Shown in pieces: positions 34,966 to 44,200 of a DNA stretch of 64,000 nt (position 1 is the stretch's first letter; every line of letters starts with the position of its first letter). The translations under genes and the position numbers were made by a program. The notes beneath the pieces were generated by a model. It was given only the letters and a program-made list of their open reading frames with translations. It did not search any database and was not told the origin of the DNA. Source of the DNA: Nymphaea colorata (lineage: Eukaryota > Streptophyta > Magnoliopsida > Nymphaeales > Nymphaeaceae); the NCBI RefSeq assembly GCF_008831285.2, contig NC_045145.1, forward strand, positions 11,780,802-11,844,801. Reading direction: 5' to 3'.

Positions 34966-35201
34966 GAGAAGTGTCCAGAAAATATTTACTGCAGAAAATA
35001 GATAAGGAGAAGGAAGTGCATGAAGTTGGAATGCACATGTTTTTGACAGTGTGCAATAGATTAATAAAATAGGGCAATGCCCTAATGTGAAGTTTTATAA
35101 AAGTACCGTCAAATACAATGGGTAATTACGAAAGATGCAAAAAACATCACACCCTGTATAAACAACAACAATCAGATCCATAATGGATCATGTCTTAACA
35201 G
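34966..35201 (-). repeat. 5' LTR of minus-strand copia element
   Basis: On the minus strand it runs TGTTAAGACATGATCC to CTTCTCACA, 236 bp, and is followed by TGGTATCAGAAACACG (34951-34965), an initiator tRNA-Met-type primer-binding site. Its coding part is the gag at 27943-28886, displaced by the inserted element at 29479-34734. No 3' LTR copy was found. Confidence 0.7.
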
Positions 35202-35722
35202 TCCCCACCTGATCAGTGTAGGGTGTCAAAGCCCGATATAAATAGTGTGAAAAGGAGGCCTAATCTCATCATTTTTTTAGTAAATTGTTGCTTGGACATG
35301 CATCTACCCCTAAGATAGTAGAAGCTTGCTAATATATTTAACCTAGCTTGCTCTTCTCTCCCTTTTGTGTTTTTTTTTTCCTGTCATCTATGACTATCTA
35401 TAGTGGTCAACAAAAGAGACACCCAAAGCTGCTGACACACTAAACTTTTCTCATGTACTATTGCGAAATGATTGAATGCAATCAAAATGCAGGTTGTTGA
35501 ATATTGTTAATGTTGTCTACTTTGAATGGCCTCCTTTGTTGCCTTTAATCTTTCAGTTTGTTACTTAGATAAACTATTATTATTTACTGTACTTGATGGA
35601 AAATTAGAATTTGCCAAGATCTTTCCCTTTGTTCTTGATTTCTGAGATATATTATTTGTGCTAATTCTACTCCCTTTTTTCATTACAGAATTAGAGTGAC
35701 TTGGGTTTCCCAATAAAGCAAC
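35202..35722 (+). other. Upstream region of the elongin A start codon
   Basis: AT-rich, no coding. TTTTTTCATTACAG ends at 35690 and looks like a splice acceptor, leaving a 32-base leader before the ATG. The true first exon is therefore probably further upstream. Confidence 0.45.
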
Positions 35723-35884
35723 ATGGTAATCAGGATTCCCTCTTTGGTGGATCTCTGTGTCCAGACTGCAATTGACAACATTAAATATATTGGCGATGTT
35801 GGAGAAACTGACATAAATCTGTTGAAGTTCATTCTACCACACTGTACTGCCGATCAACTTATGCATATTGAAGCTTCTTCCTAT
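35723..35884 (+). CDS. ELOA: Elongin A exon 1 (coding)
   Basis: Residues 1-54, MVIRIPSLVDLC through HIEASSY, phase 0 end, donor TAT|GTGAGC. Contains the elongin C-binding BC-box and the F-box-like motif. Reading on past the donor gives a non-conserved tail, so the donor is preferred. Confidence 0.92.
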
Positions 35885-37975
35885 GTGAGCAGATGCATTC
35901 CTGTCTATTCATTCTTGCTCATCCCAAAAAGAAGCAGTCTGTTTTTTGGCTAAGTACTTACCGTTGCTTATTTGCAAATGGTTTATGTCATAGCCTTGAT
36001 ATTGTTTAGTATCTTTCATTTATTCACAGTTTGACAGATCAACTCTGTGCTCAAGGCTTGTTTAATAGTTTCGTTTGCAAGTGTTAAAAAATGGGAATTA
36101 TATTTCTCCTTGTTCAACTTTGCTAGGGAAGAGATTTGACTGCAGTTACCGACAACTTATGGAAAAAGCACTATGAACAACTTTTTGGCGTGGAGAATGC
36201 TAATGTTGTTATCAAGAGAATGAAGAAAGTTCAGCGCTCCTATAAATGGCGGGATTTATATAAGGTAGTTTTCTCTCCCTTCACGCTATTTCCTTGAATC
36301 TCCTTTTGGACATTTATGTTCCCTCTAATTTACTATTCAAAGCCATAAGGAAGCAAAAACAAGATTATAGCAAAAATGGGGTTTATAAGACCTAGTGTAA
36401 GGATGGATCAATAAGACTTTACATCGTTGTATTATAAACCAAGTCACAGTTAATGAGAAGCATAATATGCCCAAGATGGTTCTGTTCAACAAATGAAAAT
36501 TGCAGAACTCGTTTTCCAGATCCACTTAAGGTCAAGATACCACCACTTGATGATAGAGGAGGAAGATATACCTACAATCAGCCTAGTATGGACATTACAA
36601 ATTCTGTCATGCCATTTGGATTGACAAATGCATTTCTGGAAGGACCTCCTCACTTTGAGAAACTTGATTGCAGGCAAAATTGAAGGAAAGAGATGAGGCT
36701 CAAAAGAAATCTGTGGACAGACTGAAAAATCTTTACGCACAAGAAGTTCTTAGTAAGCTCTTTTCAGTCAAACTTATTTTCCTTTCTTTCATGTGAATTG
36801 GAGGGAACTCGAATTAGAAGAAAATATCTGCTTTTGTCTACTCCAGATCAGATTTCTTTGGCTTAGAATGTTATGATGTGCTGCAACCTTCTCAGTTGCA
36901 TGTAATTGGTAACTCCAAGGCAATTGTAACTTCATCAAAAGTTATGTTCAAATGTTTATTGATGCATAATTCTGTAAATTACTGTAGCATTTTTTCTCTT
37001 AAAATCCTTTTGTGCTCGATCTATGATATTTTAGATGCATAGTACACTTGGTTAAAACCTATCTTCTCTTGTTCCTGTACAATATAGTGACCCAAATAAA
37101 ACATTTAATTGGACATATTCACTCCAGTGGTTGTCTTAGTATAATTTATGTTCTTTAGTCTTCTTTATTATGTGTACTTAGCCTACTAGGTGAGTAACAA
37201 GCCAATGACAGCTAAGATGCTCGAATTACAAGGCTGATATGGTTTGTTTCTTTTCTGTTCTCTCTCTCTCTCTTTCGATTGGGTGCTGTGCTAGGAAGAT
37301 CATCTCTAGATAATGCCAAAAGATGCACTTGGATGCAATGTTCAAACATTCACCAAGTTGACTCAAACCTTATTGGCTCTCTACCAGGTCAACCTAGTTG
37401 GTGGACTTGGGATGGTGGAAAACTTACCATGACTCGTTTAAAACTTGCTTGAATCAACCAAGCGGCGCATTCGACACTTTGGGGTGTCCAACGGATATTT
37501 CTCTTGCAAAACATTTGTTGAATTGGTGGAAATTTTGTAAAACTTAAGGCTTTGTATATTGTCAATTTTGTTGAAGTTAAGCATTAATTTGATTTCCTTT
37601 AACTGAAGAACTAATTTTAAGTGAAGAAATGCTAGCTAAGGTCTCTTGTTCTTTCTCTCCCTATGCTGCATGCAAGGATCTTGGGTCCTTTGTCCCTGCA
37701 GAACGTACCCCTTATAGCATTGAGTTCTTCCAGTTACTAGTTCTAATATCTGGTTGGCAAGAACATTTCCTTCAATGACTAGAAAACATGTTCAAGAAAA
37801 ATTTTTGTTTTTTGATGTTCATTTTATTTTTTCCTCCTTTTTGGTTTCTTCACAACTTTTTTTGGCATATCTGTCTCTCTATAGTACATTTTTTGTTGTG
37901 AATAACTTTGAAAGTAAAAACGCTTGTGTTTGCATTTTTGGTGGGAGTTTCTTGACAGACCCAAGACTGTAAGTG

Positions 37976-38006
<31 letters not shown>

Positions 38007-41000
38007 TATGTGTGCTAGTCTCAAAAAAGCTTGTAATAAACATAGGGTGTGTTTGGAAGCCTCAAATCTTGATACGAGGATCTCAAATCAATGGCTTCTC
38101 AAAACTAGCATTGGAGAAGCCCTCATATTTAGACAAGGATCTAGCCTTCAGAGCTTTCTCACCAATAAGTCTCTCTCTCTTGCCCTCTTTCCACCTGAAA
38201 AGAGGAGTTTGAAGCCCACTTTACCCACCTTCAAGCCTTTTACGTTTTAATGGGTAAGAGTGTTTAAAGCCCCCATGTCTCTCTCTTGATGCAATCATGA
38301 GATGATCTTTCTGTCTCCTTTTCATCAGTCAACAGATTGAAGGCGGTTTTGCTCCTTCGTTTGCAAAGCCATGGATGCTCCCTTGTCATCTAGGAGGAGT
38401 CATCCTTAACGGTTCTGGTAGATCTCATTACATCATCTCCCTCACAAAAATGCACAAATGCTATGGACAATGGCAAGACACGGTAATTTGTTGGGCTTAG
38501 ATTGGGGCCTTCATTGTGTAACTATTCAAGCTGTTGCTTCCAATAAGTGGATTAAGCGATGAATGACTAGATGGAGGCCATGCATCAATATCAAACAAGA
38601 ACTGTTGTTCCACACCTTCCTGATAGAAATATTATTGGTTTTCAGTGGGTTTATAAGATTAAAGATAAACCAGATTGAAGTGTTGAGTTTTATGAAGCCT
38701 ATCTTGTGGCTAAAGGCTTCATGCAAGAGTTTGGACGTGAGGAACTATTCGTACTGTATTGGCCTTAATTATTTACCATGAATTGTAAAATAAGTTAATT
38801 AGATGTTAAGAATTTTCTTCACAGAGATCTCAGAGAAAAAGTATATATGAATGTCAAAATATATAGGTCCCTTTGTTTCTTTTTGTTGGTCAAAGGTTAT
38901 GTTTTATCTGTTTTGTTGTAATCTGACTTAGTGTTCCTGTTACAACCTTTACTAAAAAGGGGCAGATTGGTCTTTCACTGTTATAAGTATTTCTTAGACT
39001 ACGGTTTCGTCCACTTCTTTTTGTATTTTCTGGTTTCTCTTGTACAGTTCTGCTGTATGCTGCTGCTGCTTGCTACTCTTGCAGCTTAGAGGTATTGAAG
39101 AGTTTCACTCTTCCTGCTGATTTTATGTGTTGGGTTTGATATTTCATCATGGTCTCAGAGCCAGAGGGTTCGATCTGGCTTAGGACTGTTTGCTGCTTGT
39201 TTTGTGAGACAACTCTTTATATTCCTGTCGGGAAGTGCTTTGTATGCAGCTGTACTGAAGATTGGAGTAGAAGGAATTTTTTGGGTCTGTAAACTCCTAA
39301 TGTTTGTGTCATTCTTCTATTACTTAAAACTAGCTTAGCGACTTGCAGTGCAGCAGATTTGGGGTGACAGCTGTGCCAGTTTGGTTATCTGAGTGCACGT
39401 CATTTTCTGATATCTTGAAAAGAGTCTTCCATGCATGTTGGATTCACTGTTCACTATTGTTTTCTGGAAGAAAAATATATGCACCAATGTAATTTTGCAT
39501 GCGTATGAGGTTTGTGTTATTGACAATCTAAAACATCATTGATGAATCACATCTTGAAAGAGCAAGCTCCATGAACAGCAAGTTCCAGCCATTATGACAG
39601 CAAATACTAAATGAAGTAATATAAACTATCCAAGTCCTAGAATGAGGTAGATGAGGTTAATGCGATGGTGTTGACTGTGCTTGACATGGAAGATGTCATG
39701 GAAGTGACACGTGGATGCTTGAAATGAGATACATGTATTCTACTTATAAACCTCACAAGCATGATGAAGGCTATTTCTTGTGTTGCAGGAAAGCAGAGCC
39801 GGCAAATTCGACTTTGCTCGAAGATTCCACCATCAGTCAATAAAAGGAGCTATTTTGAAGGTCTGATGACACTGCTCTGCACAATTTATTATATACTTCA
39901 TCCATCTGCTGATGCGTCAGCCCCTTGAGTTGGTCTTACCTCTCGTGCATTATCTTCTCAGGTAGTGGGTCCTGCAGTAGCTTCTCTAATGTAAAGGGCA
40001 ATCTGATGAAAAAGGCAAAAATGGAATATTTGAACAGGTCGAACCGATTATTTGTTGCATTTTGGTTTTTCAGTTGTTCCATAAAAACCATTGTATTTGG
40101 TGGATCCAGCTTTAGTTCTTTCGATCACTGGCACCTTACCATTGTTGATTTTTGTTGGTTCAATAGCCATGAGGCAAAAGTACATGCTGCTATGAGGAAA
40201 AATGCATTGCAAAAGAAGTCTAATCTGCAATCAAGGTGTGCTCCAGACCTCAACTTTGGTCACCATTTTCATTTGTTTCTCTTCCAGATGTGTATAGCAT
40301 TTAGAGAAGTCACATGCATATATAGTGGTTCCTCATTTAGATTTAGCTATCTTTGTCTTGATTAAGCTACAACATGAATTTTTGGAAGAAAAACCCATCC
40401 AAAAATATCATGCTTGGTTTATGCAGAATGCTTTCAGCTAACTTGATCCATCTAGTTCAGACATAAAATTCTGTCAACTTCATGTTTGTCTTAAAGCAAT
40501 AAATTTCTTGCAGCTAGGTCTTGGTTTTGCTTGCGACTAGCTAAATATTTTCTTTACTCAGTATGGTTAAATGGGAGCTTGCAATAGGTAAATTTGGTCC
40601 TTGCATACATACTATATGATTTATTACTGGATTAATGTCAAGCTGGTCCATGCTGGCTTAGGTTGTGGGTTCAACATCTCTGAACTCATTTTTCGAGTCA
40701 GGTTAAAACTAACTGACTTTTTCAGTATGAGTCTGAGAATTATGTTTGGACTGCAATCTCATCGTTTGATGATTACCCAGAGTTGGTATATATGATTGGA
40801 TGACAAATTTAATTGCTAACGAGTAAAACCTGGGAAAATATTGTAAACCATACCACAATCACGAAGAAAATCTTTTTCACATTCAAATATATTGAGGACA
40901 ACAATTCAGAATGATAATTGAATATTATTCATGCAAAACAGTCGTATAAAACTAGCTTCAAAAGCCATAACCTTAACTTAGACTGATACAATATTTATAG

Positions 41001-41184
41001 AGAGAAAGAAACAAAAGATGGAGAAGCTAGCATTGGAATTCTCCAACAACTAGAAAGACGAAAGAAAACTAAAAAAAAGGTAAAAACAAAAAATAGAAAC
41101 ATTACAAAAATAAATGTAAACAAAGCATATTCAGTTGTATGCACATAATATATGCATAAGTATACATACAAGCACTTAAATACA

Positions 41185-41233
<49 letters not shown>

Positions 41234-44200
41234 TTAGATATAAACTAACACCTCCTGTTAAACTTATGGTGAGATCACTGAAAGTTTGCGAAGGAGAAAT
41301 TGGAATATATTTGATGCCAATGCATTGGTGAAAAATTTGGTATTTAATATTCTGAGTAAATGAAAAAAACTCAATATTCTTCTTGAACAAAGCGACAATC
41401 CATCTCGATGTGCTTGGTTCTTTCATGAGATGTGTGATTACTAACAATATAGACTGCGCTCTTGTTGTCACAACATAATCTAGTGGCTTCTTTAATCTAA
41501 ATCCCCATATCTTCTAACAAACTATTGAACCACACAATCTTCATAGTTATAGTAGCATAGCTCGATATTTTACTATTACGACATGTTCCATTCCCCTAGT
41601 AACATCCCCTTGATACTTCCAATGGGTAACATATATCTGTTGCGCTTGTGCTTAATTCTTTCTCACCACAAATCAATCCTATATAGGAAATAGAGACTTG
41701 TTAAAATACTAGCGGATCCATTGGATCGGTTGTCAATAGCTTTAAGTCATAATCTCCTTTTTTTTTTGGCTTTGCACCTCCAACTCCCCTATTATTATTT
41801 TAGGGATCAATAATGTAACAATTCCTTCATATTCATCGAGATAGGGGGCATGATTCACATGGATAAGTCTCACTTGGGCTGCTTTAATGGTAGTGTTTAC
41901 GTTTTCTCTTTCACCCGTAGTATGGGGAAGAAGTGGACTCTAAGGGTACCACTAATTGAGTGTAATTGAGTTGAGTAATCAGCTTGTATCAATTGTTTAA
42001 TTTCATAATTAGATCGTTTGATGTTTAGATAAACATATCTTCCAGTCTTCAATGGAGGGTAGCGTAACTTTATTCTATTTCTTGCATCATCAATAAATTA
42101 TTGATTCACCTAAAAATACACAAAACCAGTGGTGGAGTGTGTATTATTTGGGTCTCCAACCAAATCAGCATCTATATATACAATTATATTATGGGAGGAA
42201 GAGGAGGATAAAACGTCCCTTTATTTGTGGTGTTCTTGATGTATTTAGTGGTCCTTATAACTGCTCCCATATGTACAAATGTTGGTGTCTGTTGAGACCA
42301 TAGTCACAAATAACGTTTTGAAGTTTCAAACGGCGAGGTTTTTCTCGGGTATAATACAGCGAGCTTGAAAAAAACAGGAAAAAAGCGGGAAAAATACAGT
42401 AATTTTTTAAAATTTTTAAAAAACTAAAAATGAAAAAAAAAAGTGAGAAACTAATAACACAAACATCAAAAGATAAGTAGATTTGCAACAAATAAAAAAC
42501 AGAAAATTGAAAAAAATTGTTTGGCATTAAAAAAACTGAAAAAAGTAAAAAAAAAAGTGAAAAAAAGCGAAAAAACACATTAAAAACGTGTTTTTTAACT
42601 TTTTTCAAAAAAACCAGTTTTTTTAAGTTGTAAATGGTCATTTAATTTATTTCTTTTTTTCGTTTTTTTTCGAAAAAAACACGTTTTCTGTGACTATGGT
42701 TGAGACTGACTCGCAACATGAGCAACATGAACTATGTCTGATCTAATAATAGTCAAATAGGTGAAAACTCCAATCAATTGTCGATATCGGGTAGGATTCT
42801 TTAATGTTTCACCATCATATATGAATTCATCTTATGCCCAGAGGTTTGGGTGTCTCAACAACTTTATCATCTGTTAGTCTATGCATGTTTATCAAATCAT
42901 TTGCAAATTTGATTTTTGAAGGTGGATAACCTCTTTTTCTATGTGCAACTTCAATACCCAAATAATAAGAAACCCCAAGTCAGTCATTTTAAACTCATTT
43001 TCCAAACAACATTTGACTTGCTTAATGTCATATCATCACTTCCAGTAATAATCTTATACCAGCAAAAATATTTGTAACAAAAATAATTGTAGACAAACAT
43101 GATCTAAACCCTTGATCAAGTGTTACCTTATTGAATCTATCGTACCACGCCTTAGAAGCCTGTTTTAGGCCATACAAAGCTTTCTTAAGGTGTACGACCT
43201 TACCTTTAAATATTTCATAACAAGGCGGAGCATCCACGTAGACTTCCTCACTTAGATTGCCCTTAACAAATGCATTCTTGACTTCTATCTGAAAAGTGGC
43301 TTAATTTTTTATGGATGCAATTGTAATTAACGTCCTAATAGTGGTCATTCTGACAATAGGTGCAAATGTTTCCTCAGAGTCTATACTATACTCTTGAGCA
43401 TACCATTTGGTTACTAATCTATCTTTATATCTTTCAAATGATCCACACTTTGGGTTTTGACTTTATAGACCCATCTACAATTTTTAGTCTTTTTTTTAAT
43501 GTGTAAACCTGTTATTTCCCATATCCTCCATTTTTCAAATGCATCAAGTTCAACTTTCATGGCATCAATCCAATGAGGTTGACTTCTTGGAAACAAATCC
43601 TTGTGGTTGTCTTGTAGTTCTATTAAATGTCTCAAGAGTAGGTTGTATTTTCTACATTATTTGGCTCAATAGGTTGATTTCTTTTCCTACAAGTAAGCAT
43701 TCTTTAGCTGGCTCATTTTTAGATGGAAACATCTTCCTGTTCACGTGCAATTTCACTGTTAAATCATTTGTCATCATCATGACTACCTTCAGAACATTCA
43801 TCATCATCTATTAACTCAAAAAGAAAAGTATAATCATCACACTTGGAATAAAGGTCATAATGTCTATACCCTTTTTGAGTTTCGAATACCCAATAAAAAC
43901 ATATTTAATTGTTTCAGATGAGAGCTTAACACTTTTATTGTTCAAAATAAGACATTTACATCTAAAACTTTTAACCGATTATAATTTGGCTAATTAGGAA
44001 GCTTATGAAAAGGAGAGACATTATTCATTTTTCTTGAGAGCATTCTATTTATCAAATGTACACTAGTAAGAGCTACTTCAGCCCAAAACTTTTAGGAACA
44101 TTTTTTGAAATTAGAAGTGCTTGTGTAGTTTCAAGTATATGTCAATGTTTTCTTTCAACAGTCATATTTTGTTGAGGGGTTTTAGAGCATGATCTTTTGT

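Larger units (their letters stand above)
36753..39788 (+). other. Elongin A intron 3 with transposon debris
   Basis: 3.0 kb. Contains a (CT)n run at 37977-38003, a GGGTGTGTTTGG word at 38045 like the terminus of some hAT-type MITEs (no partner found), and a copia remnant at 38557-39170. The remainder is unremarkable. Confidence 0.6.

Noticed and set aside
36453-36683. Plus-strand frame overlapping the end of elongin A intron 2
   Set aside because: Residues such as DRGGRYTYNQPSMDITNSVM are not elongin-like; the conserved exon starts at 36674 in another frame.
42255-42641. 128-codon minus-strand frame
   Set aside because: Phe/Leu-rich translation of the A/T-rich interior of MITE copy 1.
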